DNA of 64,000 nt from Trebouxia sp. TZW2008 (taxonomy: Eukaryota; Chlorophyta; Trebouxiophyceae; Trebouxiales; Trebouxiaceae): positions 56,293-120,292 of the forward strand of contig BDIU01000317.1 in NCBI GenBank assembly GCA_002118135.1. The letters are read 5' to 3'. How positions within the stretch are numbered: the stretch's first letter is position 1; every line of letters starts with the position of its first letter. Below the pieces are notes generated by a model. It did no database searches and was not told where the DNA came from. It saw only the letters and a list, made by a program, of their open reading frames with translations. The translations under genes and the position numbers were made by a program. Of this stretch, positions 1 through 14,300 are shown in pieces.

Positions 1-29
1 AAAAAGGAAAGCAAAATGCTTTCCTTTTT
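1..29. repeat. Perfect inverted repeat (hairpin) inside a BUD13 intron
   Basis: Two 13-base arms (1-13 and 17-29) are perfectly complementary around a 3-base loop, and the left arm may extend beyond the window. It lies in the intron just after the exon ending at base 69. In RNA it would form a stable hairpin with a U-rich or A-rich base. No function is established; it could be the remnant of a small foldback element. Confidence 0.7.
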
Positions 30-2017
30 TAGGTGCTGGCGTTTTCCAAATGCTTTGTCTTGACACACCTGCTTCTTGCAAACGGCTTCGCCGCTTCTGC
101 CTGCATCTGCTGTCTCCTCTCTTCAGCCTGACGCTTCTGAGCCATGCCACCTCCCCATTCAGGAGTCTCAGCAACAGGCTTCTTGGACGCCTCTTGCTGA
201 GCCTTCAGCTCTTCAAGCGTCACACGCTTGCCAGACTTGTCTCGATAGACCTGTGAAGCAGTGTGAACCATCTCAACACATCTGAAGACTACTGTTTGCA
301 TGCACTGGGGCAGTGATATCTGACAAGTCTTGCGCTTATCGGTCTACCGTCAATCATGTCTGCTGCATATCATATGCTGCAAGTATTTGGACAGTGTATG
401 ATGCAGCATAGTGACCACAAGCTATCATGAGCTTGTGATCGAACTGCTGGCTGGTGCTGAGTCAGTCAGTGAGACAGCCAGTGATGGTATACGCCCCATT
501 TACAGCATGCAAGTACAAGCTGAACGCGCTTACTGTGTCTGCACCACGGCCTGTGACTGAGGTGCCAAGAGCTGCAAACTGCTTAGCCTCCCGTTTAGCT
601 TTGGCCTGAAGCTCAGCTGCCAGTTCTGAACCAGTGACTTGACCCGCCCTGCCGCCATCTGGCATGAAGCGTGGCTTACGCGCTGCAGCAGCAGCATCAT
701 CGGCACCAGATTCTGTGCTGACTCTGCTGCGTTTTCTTGCTGGTGACAAATGCCCAGCACCTGCATGCCAAGTCTTTACTTGAACTTTAATCAGCAAAAC
801 CACTCAAGTTGGTGTAAAACACAACAATGATTATGGGTTAAAAGCGCTCAGAGCTCCCACATGCATTCTCCGAGCTCAGAGGATGCTTTACAATTATTTT
901 TGGGGTATAGATTGTACTGTCTTCTGGAGAACAGAATAGGATTACAGCGTTGTAAACCCGACACAACAGTAGTAACAAGGAAATGACCATAACCCACCTG
1001 ATTTGCCTTTGGAGCCAGCATCAGGGCTATCATTACGCTTCCTTCTGGGTGGACTGGCATCATCATCAGCCTGCTGTTTCCTCCTTCGAGGACTAGCATC
1101 TGGACTATCGTAACGTTTTTGCCCGGGGGCGTCAGCATCAGGGCTATCATTACGCTTCTTCCTTGGTGGACTTGCATCAGCATCGGCCTGCCGCTTTCTC
1201 CTTGGAGGACTTGCATCTGGACTGTCATGCCGAGCACGCCTAGGAGGGCTGATGTCAGGGCTAGTCTGCCTGTTTGCTCTAGGTGGACTGTTGTCTGGAC
1301 TATCATGGCGCGAGAGTCGCTGAGGGTCAAGGTCAGGGCTGTCATGCCTGAGTCTTTTGTTGCTGCCTGCATGCCTTCCTGCTGCTGGTGCTGAGGCTTG
1401 ATGATGTGACTGCTGCCGCTGAGGGCTCAGATCCGGGCTATCATGTCTGCCCTTTCTGGGAGGACTCAAATCTGCATTGTCTCTTGCAGTGTGGCTGGTG
1501 GTAGGAATCTCGCCTACGATCGTGGGCACCTCAGCCCAAGCTTCCAAGTCTGTTCCGGCTTGGAGCTTTTGCACTTGGCGCATGGCTCTCTCTGCTTCCT
1601 CTGGGTTTGCAACCACTGGGGCTTCTGCAAGCAACAGGCTGTGGCTGAAACAGCATGTCAACAGCGACTTTACGGCAAAGGCCTGATCAGAGCAGCACTG
1701 TGTAGCTGGACAGACACACTGGCATCACTACCGCATGCACAGAGTTGCAAACCTTCATCTTCTGCATAGTCTGCATCTTCATATTGGGCTTGTAGTCCAC
1801 GAAACCCCGAGTTGTCTTCCTCAAAGATGCGCACCCCAGCAGGTTGCGGACGAGCTGCCTTCTTTTTCTTCTTCTTTGGCTTGCTGGAGTCACCGTTCTT
1901 TGAGCTTGTGTACTTTGACAAGTAAGATTGCAGCTGCTGAGCCCGCTCTGAAGGCTCAGTAGACTTTGGTTCATGCTTCCTGAGAGAGGACAAGCCGACA
2001 ACAGATCCCCCGAACAT
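1..2017 (-). CDS. BUD13: BUD13 homologue, pre-mRNA splicing RES complex subunit (C-terminal end outside window)
   Basis: BUD13 is a subunit of the RES (retention and splicing) complex, which acts on the activated spliceosome in the nucleus. Minus-strand exons read at about 1753-2017, 998-1624, 534-about 764 and 69-250, and the rest lies beyond base 1. The first exon gives the conserved start LQSYLSKYTS and a lysine run. The second holds about ten arginine/serine repeats of the type RHDSPDLSPPR, the hallmark of animal and plant BUD13. The third reads DGGRAGQVTGSELAAELQ and then VTGRGADT, which joins VYRDKSGKR in the fourth exon in phase. The fourth ends KPFARSR at a gtgtgt donor. The missing part is the conserved C-terminal block. 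The start codon is uncertain: the ATG at 2017 is the nearest in frame, but a cttgtcctctctcag acceptor near 1984 suggests a separate first exon in the CpG-rich stretch above it. Family confidence is high; the 5' end is weak. Confidence 0.9.
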
Positions 2018-2379
2018 GTAGACGGAAACTACAATGCGCAGAACGTCAGAACAGCACTGCTTGTAGTTGACCAAGCCTTGCTGCTCCCGGTCGTGTTGTG
2101 CATGCGTGTGAAGCCTTTCCAGATTACCATGGCTCCTTGCTTCTCGCTTTAACAGGTCTGTTGAAGCGAGCGCCACAGGCGAAGGCGCTATGATGCAAAA
2201 TTTCCGACGCTGGCACGCCGTTGGTTTCGCTGCGTAGCAACCAACATAGCACCGTTTACGACCGGGTCGTGGGGGCGGGATTACTTGCCCTGCAAGCGAC
2301 ACAGACAGCAGTTGCACCCTGCGCCACAAAAAGGAGCCGCTAATAACGGAGTGTGTGGTTGAGGCAGGCTGTGCTTGGC
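2018..2379. promoter_or_regulatory. CpG-rich divergent promoter between BUD13 and the coiled-coil gene
   Basis: The stretch between two divergent start regions is strikingly CpG-rich: 2161-2220 alone has about eight CpG, while typical 60-base stretches of the neighbouring genes have none or one. It contains no long credible ORF. By position it should hold both transcription start sites and the first part of the BUD13 transcript. I see no clear TATA box. Confidence 0.55.
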
Positions 2380-5300
2380 ATGGATTCACATGTCCAACAG
2401 AGAGTTGCCAGTGCTACTGGCAGTGAGCGCACAAACAGTCGAGACATCGAAACAATCGTGGAAGAGTTCACCGGCGATCCCGGACAGTCGCAAGAGCTTA
2501 GCACCGATGTCAAGCCCGCAGATTCTGCCGCTTTGACACCCAGGGCCAAAAGCAGTCTCGCAAAGAAATTGGCCAAGTCTCTAGGGTTCCACAGTCAGAA
2601 AGACAGCACAACAGAAGCAAAGAAGGCAGGATCTGACAATGCTGACCAATCAGCAGACGCCAAGGCAAGGCAATCAACAGATCGAGGTGTACACTTCACC
2701 AGCCAGGCTGCACCTAGAGACAGCTTTGCCCAAGGCACAGCTTCATCAGGCAGCAGCGCCACAGACAAGCCAGCTCAAGCAGGCACAAGTGGTGATGTCA
2801 AGTACATCTCACCTTTCCAGTCTGCACAGCCGTCCGGAGTCCTTGCAGATATGAGCGGGTTCTACAGCCCGACGAGCTCTTTCAACAGCGTTGCAAGCAG
2901 CAGCAAGGTTCCAAAAGCGCTATCAGCTTCCTTGGATGAAGATGTCAGCCAGCTACGCAAATCAAGAATGGGTCCAGGCGGGCTGCAATCTCAGTCAGGT
3001 GACTTGGAGCACCTGAAAGCCAAAGCAAGCATGCTGGACGGAAACTCAGTGGATGAACGCAATGCATCAGGCGTTCTGTCAGCAAAAAGCCGCCGAAGCT
3101 CAGCATATTCCTTGAAGAGTATGGACGGTAGGCATTGTGCAGCTGTCAAATCCATCATACGCTCATCACCAGCAAACTCTTACAGATTTTCGCACATAAG
3201 ACATGCTTGCACAGCTTCAGCTTGTGCAGTGCGCTTCTTACATGATTGCTCAATCTAACTTGGCTGTTAACTTGTTCCAAGGCATCTCTTTCAGCGTTTG
3301 CTGGTTGAGGTCAATGCAGTTGCAACATGGAAGTGTTGCCAAAGCTGTGCTTCATACTTTTAACAATGTCTAGCAATGAGAATAGCCTCAAAAAACAGCT
3401 TCAGCATCTTGGGATATGAATTTTGCAGATGCCTCAGACAGCGAGAAGGAGTTGAGCCCTTTAGCAAGGGCCAACTCAGAAAGCCCTTGGGGCCCCAAGC
3501 GGTCTGGCGGCAGCTTCACCTCAGGTGTCTCTGGCAGAGCCAGAGGTGACTCGTCCCCACGCTTGCGTGGCGCATATGCTGAGATCCAAGTCAAGGTGAG
3601 AAGCTTGATTCTGTGAGGCTGAGTGTTCTAAGCCTTTCTGTTTGTGACAAACAAGCCTCAGCAGTGTACACTATAGTTGCTGCATAAGTATACAGCTGAA
3701 CAGTTGCAGATCCTGATGCAGCGTGATGCATCACAGGCAGATGCTATTCCACCATCCTCAGCAGCTGGCATCAGTCGTGAATATCAATTATTGTGTTACA
3801 GCAGTATTATGTCTGCACATCTAGAGGTTTGCCTACTGACTGTCAGGCAAAGTCACCCTGGCTCTGTCATGCCAAAGCAGCTTTGCGACTGCAATAGAGG
3901 TTCTCTAAGTTCAGCAGCCATGCAGCAGTGATCTGCATGTGTGACTCCATGCAGCAAAAGCCTCAGCCCTGACTCATAACATGTGATGCTGTCCCGCTTA
4001 TTGGTTCGGGCCTGGCATGAACACAGACATCTGAGGCTGTCCCTCTTGTCCAATTTTGACCTAGCTTATTCACTCTTTCCTGACTACAACGAGGCTATCT
4101 CTTTTGTCCAGTCCTTGTTTGCTATTGCTGTTGACTCCAATCTTGACCCAGCATAACCACTCAGCCATCAATGGCTCATGCAGGACATGGACCAGCAGCT
4201 GAGTGTGGCTCGCATGAAGATTGTTCAGCTAACAGCTGAGGTTCAGAGTAGCAAGCAAACCGCCCAACACCATGAGGAGCGGACAGCAGCCCTACAAGCT
4301 CAGGTGCATTCACTATTGCTGTGGACTGTAATGTTGTGAGGGCCCTCACTACATGACAGTGATTTGCTGTGATGCTGAAGGAATCAGACTGGATGCAGCC
4401 AATGCAAAGCTGGCACGGTGTGTCACAGTCAGAAAGCAGTTGCAGAGATTAGCCAAACAAAGCTCCAAAATCTGCAAATAAGAAGCCAAAAGCTGCAGCT
4501 GCTCTGCATTCTAAGCAGGCCAGGCCAGAGCATTGCATCAGCATTCTTGCCCAGGCACTGTCAAGCAGAGTCATCCCTGTTGCAATGGCCAGGTTGACAA
4601 GTGCACTTGAGTTTGGTCACAACACCTGACTACAAAGCATGTAAATGATGATCATGAGGAGGGTTGCCAAACGAGCCTGCTGTTTGTGTGCAGCTGAATG
4701 AGCTGAGGCAGGTGAAAGATGGGTCCGCCCCCATGCAGAGTGTGTTTGACAAACTGGACAGCGCTCGCTCCCAGGCCAGCTCCTTGTCTGAGCAGCTGGC
4801 CACTGCCAAGCACAATGAAGAGATCCAGCACAAGGAAAATGTCAAGCTCCAGAAGGTGAGCGCTCTGAAGCAGATGTTGTGCTTGAAAGCTCTGGCAACT
4901 GCCAACAAGCAGTAACCAGGGACGCTTCAAACTGCTCGAAAGGCGGCATGCTTTTGTCAGCATGAGCGATTTCATGTCCAAGTTCCGAGTTGGTCCTAGT
5001 CGCTCAGGCTCCTCAAAAAACATAAACCTGTCCTTGTGTTTGGTGCTGCTCATGGACAAGCTTTCTGAAGTTGTGATGCTGCATCGGCACACACCTTGGC
5101 CTTTCCGCTGACAAATTTTACAGGTATGTTTTTGTGACATGTGTGATCCTCCTGCAGAGCCTGACTGAGCAGAGTGCTGCCCATGAGCAAGCAGAGGCTG
5201 CAGTGCAGCAGGAACTGGCTGCACACAAGGCAGCATCAAAAGCTGCTCAGGACAAGCTTGAAGAGCAGGTGGCTGCTCTTCAAGAGCAATGCAATAGGTA

Positions 5301-8300
5301 TCCTTCCTTCCAGATACACCACTGTGGACTGCTGTCAGAGCATTAAGTTCGAAACCATTGAGCAATCATGATTGTTTCTGTTGAAGCGTTGGCATCAAAC
5401 TGACTGGTCACATGTGAGGGGTGGCTGCTTAGCACGCAAGTTTTGAAAGCTGACCACAACCCTTCATCACCATGTCCTTGCCCACAAGAGTCAGTATGCA
5501 TGTCACCAGTCTTGAGCCAGTATGAATGTCAATATACTCACAGGATTACACGGAATGCAAATGTTCTGCAGCTATGAAGTGGTCTTGAAGAACAAGGACT
5601 CCAAGGGGCAGCTGATGTCCCTGCAGCAGACCTTGCGCCAAGAGATTCATGCCAAAATTGGAGCACAGACAGCAGAGGAAAGCGCCAAGCGCAAGGTGTG
5701 CCATACTGCATTCTTATGCATTCACCCTACAATTGCTTGCATCCTCTGCGCATGTCAAGCGCCTGAAGACTCTTGCAGTTGCAGTCCTTTACCAATATTG
5801 CTCCACGCTTACCCTTTGCCACCATTGTGACAAAGATTCAATTCATTCACCTGTCTGTTTGCATAACAAAGCCAGTGGGCGTGTTTCAACAGGTCAAAGA
5901 CGCAGCTTGCAATGCCCGGCCCCAGGGCCCTTGTTCACTAGCTGTATTGAAGCCACCAACTGTGTTGCAGGTGAGTGACCTGCAGGGGACGGTACAGGAG
6001 CTTCAAGAGGCTCTAGACAAGGAGGTTTCTGCGCACAGAGAGGCACAAAGCACCCTGGAGGAGGCCTACCGCCACAGAAACGGCCTGGATGCCAGGTGAG
6101 CAGTCTCACTGCGCTGACAGCTTCAGGCGCAGCTGGCAAATGCAGTTCATGGGCAACTGCTGCGGTATGACGTGTATTGTAACTCCTTGATTGGTTGTGT
6201 TGCATATGGTAGATGCAGTCCTCGCAATGCATCATGGGCACCTGTCAAGCCTGAAATGCAAAGCCCTGATGTGTCTGCCGTTGCCGAAAGGACTCTTGAC
6301 ATGTTGGGTAGGAGCCAGATGGGGCTCATTGGACTTTCTGGCTTGACAGCATAGGTGGATGACTTGACAGAAATGATGCTGGCATGTGTCCTAATGCTCT
6401 TGGACAGCAACAAATCTGCTGCAGTATGGCCGGGATTGTGCACACGCTTCACTTCAGCCAGCCAACATAGCAATAATGCCGATGTCAACAGTCAGATCAC
6501 ATACGAACATTTGCTGGGTGTGCGTGGCTCAAGTCCTTTCTTCAATGCACCTTTGAGCTGATGCAGGGTTGATGAATTGGAGGCAGCTCTAGCCAAGGCT
6601 GATACACCCACAGCAGGACAGACCCTGGAGCAAGCACCCACAGTAGTCAAGGCAGTGGATGCTGGCCCTGAAGCAAATACCGCTAGTGAGGCAGACAGCA
6701 GCAAGGGCAAGGTACATGAGGCTTTGGTGAGTCCAAGCGGTCAATGCTATTGCTGGCACTGGTGTTCCCAAAGCCTGAGCTCTGCAGCAGATTGCAAGAG
6801 TTAGCAGTCATAATGACTGCTTTGGGTACAAGGGATGTCTCTGTCTCAAACTATCCTTACTCAGAGGCACCGGCGCAGCCAGAATGTACTGATTGGCCTC
6901 CAATTGCATTGTCCTTACAACAAGAATGTCCTTATATCAAGTGTCCTCAAAGACTGAATGGAGAGTGTCAGTACAGGTGCAATATGCTTTGCCACAGTCC
7001 TCAAAGGCTGACCAGAGGGTGTGAGTGCAGGTGCAGAAAGTGAGGGAGATGGAGGCCAGGGAGCAGGCCGTCAGGAAGCAGGAGGCCAAGCTCAAGGAGG
7101 CCACTGCACAGGACCTCAAAGAGAACCAGACCCTGAAAACACAGGTGCTCAAGACAGACCCACATATTTGTGCTTAGACTCATGCATAACCGTTTGCACA
7201 CATAGATGGTTGGGATCAGACCCTGCAAAAACAGGTTCTCAGAACAGAACTTGGAATCGAAGCTGCCGGATTAGCAGCTATGATAAGAACTGCGTGCTGC
7301 TGTAAAGTTGTTCAGCTCTTGAGGTGGCAGCATTGGCATTCAACAGGTAGCATCAATGTGTAACAATGTTTGCTGCTGCTGCCATCAAGTTGATTCCTTA
7401 GTTCCTCATGCAGCGCAAGCCACACTCCAATCTAATTGCAAGTCTGTCTTCTGCATTGCAGGTTGCTGAGCTGGAAAAGGAGCTGGCTGAGGCCAACAAG
7501 CGCCTGACTCGCATTGATGAAGCAGACAAACGCTTGGCCCCTACTCCTGCGCCAAGTGCTGCGCCTGCAACAAGTGCTGACCCCGTGTCAAGTGCTGCCC
7601 CAGCGTCAAGTGCTGCAAGCCCCAAGCCTGCCCCTGCAGTCAAGTTTGGAGAGCTGCCAAGCTCCCAGCCCAGTGCGACTTCAAAGCCGTGAGTACTTAC
7701 TCCTTACAAGCATACCATGTTGCCCCAATTTGCCATGTTCAAACACATTGGCCACACCTATCTTTGCATGTCATTAGGCACAACACAGGAACACAGAACC
7801 CTTCAGGAGCAGGACGTCTTCCTGCACTGTGCTCTTGCTATCCTTGGTGCAAGCCTGCTTCACAGGTGCGTGATCATGTGCAGGATGTCCTCAGTGACCT
7901 CCTTCCGGCGGCTGTCCGTGGATGATGACCGGGTGGATGCGGTGATCAGCCACCTAGAGGGCATGAACACCACCCTCAAGTCCCTGCGCTCTGAGGGAGG
8001 TGACCTGGAACCCTTCCTGGGCTCTGATGAGGTAGGGTCACAGTCCTGCCAGACCTCTGCCAGCCCAGCTGCAATCTTGACATAGGCCTTGATTGAAGCT
8101 GTTCAACATTGTAGAGGCCATCGACAGGGCGTGCACTAAACACATGCACAACATGGCCCTATTCACATCTTGCTGTAGCGCCCCACCATCTCCTAGCATG
8201 CAGAATGTTGTTGCCCCAGCTGTCAAAAGTGTGTGCCTCTGCAGCTTCTGTTCAAACTGCAGCACATGGCAAAAGAGCTGCAACAAGCTTTCAAAGTGCA

Positions 8301-11300
8301 GAGGGTCAACCCAGAATGGTAATGATCGTCATCAGAGAGCACCTGTCATTAGTTGAATACTTTAGCAAAAGTGTTGCAATAACGCATGCAGGAGCATGTG
8401 CATCTGGCCATAGGACATGACAGGAGCTGGAAAGGAAGTGCGTACACCATATGGTCAGGCAGGACATTGCTCAAGATAGAAAACAAGAGTGCATTTTGCC
8501 CCAGCTTGCTGCAATACATGGCAGCACACCACAGTAACTCTGCTGATTGCGCAAAAGTGTTTTTGCAAGACATGGCAGAGGAGCAAGAAAGGGAGCGCAC
8601 CAACCGCATCATAGCCCAGCAGACAGCCGACCAGGAGCGCCTGCAAGCCAGGGGCTCTGCTGCTGAGTCAGCCACAAAACTGATTGGTTCTGCAAGACTG
8701 CTTTCAGATCTAGCTTCCCTGCTCAATTGCAGGACACGGCAGAGGAGCTGAAGCTTCCTAATGTAGCACCTTCCTGCTGTAGCACCTGCCTGCTGTCAGA
8801 CCTCCCTGCTGAAGACCAGGTAGTGAGTCCAAGTTGCTATTGGTATGGTGCAGGACTTGTGGAGCCATCGGTTCTGAGCATGAAACATGGGCGCCTCATG
8901 TGCGTACTGGATTGATGCCCTATGCTGCAACAAAAGAGCATCTGGCTGCAGGACATGGCAGAGGAGCTAGAAAGGGAGCGCACTAACCGCATCATTGCCC
9001 AGCAAACCGCCAACCAGGAGCGCCTGCAAGCCAGGGCCTCCGCCGCTGAGTCAGCCAGCCTGCGCCGTCAGCTCAATGAGCTGGCACAACAGATGGAGCA
9101 GGAGAAGAAGAAGGCTGCTGCCGCCAAATTGCAGTCGTATCAGTTGGCTGACACTGAAAGCCGCCACAGTAGCGGCTTGCTTGAACAGGTAAGCTTACTT
9201 TGCACAAAGTCTTTACTATCTTGTTCTGCTTGAGCAGGCAAGCTGCAGTTCAGTCTCATGAGCTTACACAACAGATGGAGCAGGGGGAGGGGAAGGCTGC
9301 TGCCAGGCTGCAGTCCTACCAGCTGGCTGACACTGACAGCCGCCACAGCAGCGGCCTGTTTGATCAGGTACGCTGTAATCCATTTTCATGGCCAGTGTGT
9401 CCCTTGACTTAAAGTCACATCCGCCGCATGCCATGTATACTTGGTCATTACATCCATCATGAGCATTGTCCAGTTGAGTTGTCACATTTGCAGATTACAG
9501 CTGATCAAGTAATCTGACTGCAGTACATGATTGTGCTGCAGTGCATCATGTTTAACAGCAAGTAGCAATCCTTAGAGGGCAATACGCTGTGAGAGCCAGT
9601 GCTAAGGGTTTGCATCATCTGCTTGTGCTCCAGAGTGACATTTGACCTGCTCCTGCTGCCTTTCCTGCAGTAGTGTTACTTTGCTTCTTCTGTCAAAAGC
9701 AGAAAATGGCCATAAGGCTACTTGAGGCTGCTCTAATGAAATGGTGGCAAGCCTCTGACACTGGTGCAAACTTGTGCAGAGGGACGTTGACAGTGTTTGT
9801 GGGATGTCGCGAGCTTACAGCAATGCTTCAGAGGGGCACGCTGCAGACAAGGCTGCTCTGCAGGGCTTTGCCAAGACCAGGGATGTTGCCAGTAGCCCGT
9901 TGAAGCCTGCGCAAGATGAGCAGTCTAGCAAGGTCAGGAAGAACAACATCAGTATAACCTCAAAATTAAATAAGAAAGTGCAAGCATACAGTGCATCAGT
10001 GACCTGGCTTCCAGCAGGCTTGAATTGTGTCGCACATAACACCGTTTGATGGCAGATTTGTTTGCATCCTCTGATCCCAATTGAGGCGGCTCAGCATTGC
10101 TGTTGCATGGTGCAAGCATAGGCATACATCCAAAAGTTTATAGTAGTTTGCAGTATCTGCACCACATCTACAGGCTGCTTTGCAGGCTGCCTGTCATACA
10201 ATCACCATGCATTACGTATGCAACTCCCATCTCTCAGATTGCATGAGCTCCCTCGACCCCGCCTTCCCTTCCCTTGCCTCCCTTTCCTGTTCTCCCCTTC
10301 CCTTTCGTTCAGAATGCAGTGCAAATACTCCACTATTTGCACTATGCAGGCGAATGAGGGTCAAGGGTCAGAAGCCTCACAGCAACAATCCGGATCAGTC
10401 ACCCCTGCAAGCCAGGAGACTGCTGACAGCAGCGTGCAAGCTGACCCTGCACCAGCAGGCGAGCACCCCATGGAGAAGAACTACACGGACACCATTGAGA
10501 GCCTGCTGTCTGAGCTGTGGAAGGAGAGGCTGGTGAGGCACACTGCCCTTCTGATGCTGTCTCAAGCATTTGCAGTTTTCAACTGCAGCACCATGAAACT
10601 TTAGTTGTGAATGCAAGGCCATTATATCCTTGTGAGTGTCTGAGATCACAGGTGCCAAGCTCTGCCTGTTAGCACCTCACAGTCTTGCGTGTGTTGAGCA
10701 GACTCTGCTTATCAAACACCATGCTAACTGTACCATTCTGCAAGCATGACAAGAAGCAACAACCTGGATGACACTGACAGTGCTGCGTGCAACTGTGGCA
10801 TCTCCTTGTCAGGAGGTCACTGAGCAATCATGCCAGATCAAGAAGTCAGAGCCAATGCAGATTCAGAAAGCCACGTATGTTTGCTGTTTGCTGCTGAACA
10901 AGTCTTGTCACAACCAGCAAAATAATGAAGCGGCCTGTGCCACAAGGAGATCAAGTCAATGCCAGCCAGCCAAACATCACTGCGCTTGTGCTGCAGGCCA
11001 GGCAACGGGCTGAGCTGAATGCCACAGATGCCGAAGACAAGCTGAAGGCGTACCTGTGGGCGGCAGAGCCCCAAAAGGGAGAGGGGGTCAGCGAGGGGGC
11101 CAAGGCAGAGGGACAGCAGGCCAAGGCCATGGCGGATTTGGACGCCAGCCTCATGCAGCGCCTGGAGGAAGACAGCGCCACCAATCACAAGCTGCTGAAC
11201 ACCCTCAAGGATGCACAGGTATGACGGACCATTATCGCAAACCTGGGCATGCAAACTGCTCCCTGGCCACAATCAAGTAAGCATTCGTAGTAAATACAGA

Positions 11301-14300
11301 TCTTGACAACTCGAAACGCCAACTGACATTATCAAGCTTGCTTTTGTGGGGTTTGTTCAAGAGAAGATGATGGTTCAAGTGACCCCACTGCAAGAGGATG
11401 CCGCCATGATGACTCCAGCCATCTGAATTTCTCTGCTTCAAGAGGCCTCGCTGCCTTGTGCAGGGTGACAGTCAGGCGCTGCAGCAGCAAGTGGAGGGCC
11501 TAGAGGCGGCTCTGAAGCGGCAGGACAGCCAGGTGGAGAAGCTGCAAGCAGGGGCCAAGCGCCACATGGAGGCTCCCCTCAGACAGTCTGCAGTGCGTAA
11601 GGACTTGCAGCAGCCCTTTTCAAAATTTCCTCACCCGTTAGTCTGTGATTGTGCAGGGCGAGAGCCAATTGCTGCAGCAGTGGATTGATGGTATAGAGGC
11701 GGTCTGAGGCAGCAGGACAGCCAGGTAGAGAAGCTGCAAGCTGGGGCCAAGCGCCTCTGAAGCCAGTCTGGCAAGCGCCCTTGGAAACACAACTCAGCTG
11801 ATCATTTCCTGACTAATCAGGTCTGTGAATGTGCAGGGCAAGAGCCAGTCGCTGCAGCAGCGGATTGATGGTATAGAGACAGCCCTGAAGCGACAGGACA
11901 GCCAGGTGGAGAAGCTGCAAGCAGGGGCCAAGCGCCACATGGAGGCCAGCCTCAGGCAGTCCGCAGTGCGCAAGGACCTGCAGCAGGCCAGCCACAAGGA
12001 GGACAAGCTGCGCAAGCAGCTTACCAACCTGGAGGCTGAGCTCAATGCCACCAGAAGGTACACACGTGACTGTAGAACCATCTTGATCAAAGCAGCTTGT
12101 GCAAACAAGTTAAGGCAGGCCCACAACAAGAAGGACAAGCTATTTGAAACTCTGTTTCGTCTGGAGGCTGAACCCACTGCCACCAGAAGGTAAGGGCGTA
12201 CCTTTAGTGTTGTGTCGTTGGCACAATGTCATGCACATCCTGTGCGCCTTGCATTTGCTCCTTGCCTTGAGACTGCATCGAGTACCACCAGTAACTTGGC
12301 TTATTGTGCTTGACGTCTTTCCAGCCCCTGCTCACACTTAGAGAAGTGCAGCAATTGCTTTTGCACTGACAGCTCAAACACGCAGATAACTGCCACCAGA
12401 AGGCGCTGTCAAAAAAAACTTACAGCTGTTGATACTTTGGCGGTCAAACAAAAAGGAATATTTGTTAATCAGCCCAGGCCCAGCTGGCAGAGCAGCAAGC
12501 ACGTCTGACCAGGCAGGCTGACAGGCGCCACTCACTGAGGCCCTGCTGCAATGTCTAGATATGACTTCTGATGGAACTCATGCAAGCAGAAGTCAACATC
12601 GCTGACTTGACTTTGTGTACATGGCAGGTTGCAGCGTGACCAGGCAGCGCATGCCCATGCCAGCAACAGGCAAAGCGGAGATGAGTTGGTGTCAGCTCAG
12701 GCCCAGCTGGCAGAGCAGCAGGCACGTTTGACCAGGGAGGCTGACAGGCGCCGCAATGCTGAGGCCCTGCTTCAGGAGGGCCTCCAAGTGCAGAACCAGA
12801 TTCTGCTGGGCTTGCAGGTCTTGCTTACTCTCCCTGCATTGCCTATTGTGCGTATGCTTTTGTACTCTTTGGTGTGTTTGCTTGTGTATTCGCTAGTGTG
12901 TGTGCTTGTGTTCGGCCCAGGGAGGCCGACAGGCGCCATCATGCTGAGGCCCTGCTGCAAGAGGGTCTTCAAAGTCCAGAAACAGATTCTGCTGGGCCTA
13001 CAGGCCTGCACCATACTGGCCTGTCCCTCCCACTGACCTGGTCTGTATCCTGAATTGTGTACCTTGCACTTCTGTACAACAAGGGGCAAGTGCATGTGAA
13101 CACGTATACTGACCACAGCCTGCATGCATGCGCACTTTATGCAACTTGCTTGATGATGCAATCACTGCCTTCAGCAAGGGCAGTCAACTGTTGGCATCAG
13201 GCGTGTGAGCGTTTTATCCTCAGTCAAGCTATGCCAAAAGAGGGACTGGGGAACGGCAGGCGTCTGTCTGTCTGTCTGTGTCTCTGTCTGTCTGTCTGCC
13301 CGTCTGTGACAAGTGCTTTGAATCGCCAGGCGGTGCATGTTATGGCTGGCCAGCTGTAAGTTTGTGTGAGCATGGTGTAGTTTTGGCCCGAGTCATCATC
13401 AATGTTATGTGATCACTGCAACACTGCACTGCAGCAGTTTCAGTGTTGTGTGTGTCAACATAGTGGCCTGCATTGTATGAGTAGCGCTCAAATCTATGGA
13501 CCTTAACGTAGTGATTCCATAATGCAGGAGCTGGTAGGATTCTTGCAGCAGGAAGGGCACCTGGCAGGGGCTGGCAGTGATGCTACCAAGCAGCCTCCAA
13601 ATCTGGATCAGCTCATTGCCCTGCTGCAGCGCTCACAAGTATGCTGCACCATTCACTGCACAAGCCTGCTCTGACAAAGTGCATGCTGGTTTGATGCTAG
13701 CCTAGTCCTCAACTCACTGGCAGTGATGCAGGATGCGTTTCACAAAGTCATCCTTTAGCTATGTAATGTGTTCCCAGTTTGTCTCCTCCACGCTCACTAC
13801 ATATGACTACTACAAGCCAGAAAAAGTAGTTTCTGGGAAACCTGTGATAATTAGCAGACATGGGTGCTCAGCACAGCCATTGGACAAACAAGTTGGCACG
13901 CTGATGATGCTGATCTGATGGTCACAACAGAAGTTGATATATATGCATATTGACCGCGCAAAAGGAACACAGTTGATCACATGGCTTGATCACATTATGA
14001 TCACATGATCCATACGTTTTGTCAGGGTAATGATGCCAAATGACTGCACCATGAGCGCCTGACACTCAAGCAACTTCCCAGTTGGTTTTGCAAGTTTAGC
14101 AAATCCAGCCTTGGCATGCGCTTGTTTGCATTAGTATGCGTTGCTGTGCAATGCATGTATTGCCCTTGATGCAGGCCAGCAGCAGTAGTGCCTTGAGTCG
14201 CAGTGGCACAAGGCAGAGCCTAGGCAGGCAACAGTCCAGCCATACCAGGGTGAGGTCAGGCCCCTCTCAGAGGGGCACCTTGAGTCAAATCCTAATATAT

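Noticed and set aside
9249..9367. Treating the second LADTDSRHSSGL copy as a normal exon
   Set aside because: Its 119-base length would shift the frame between two phase-0 exons; kept as a duplicate only.
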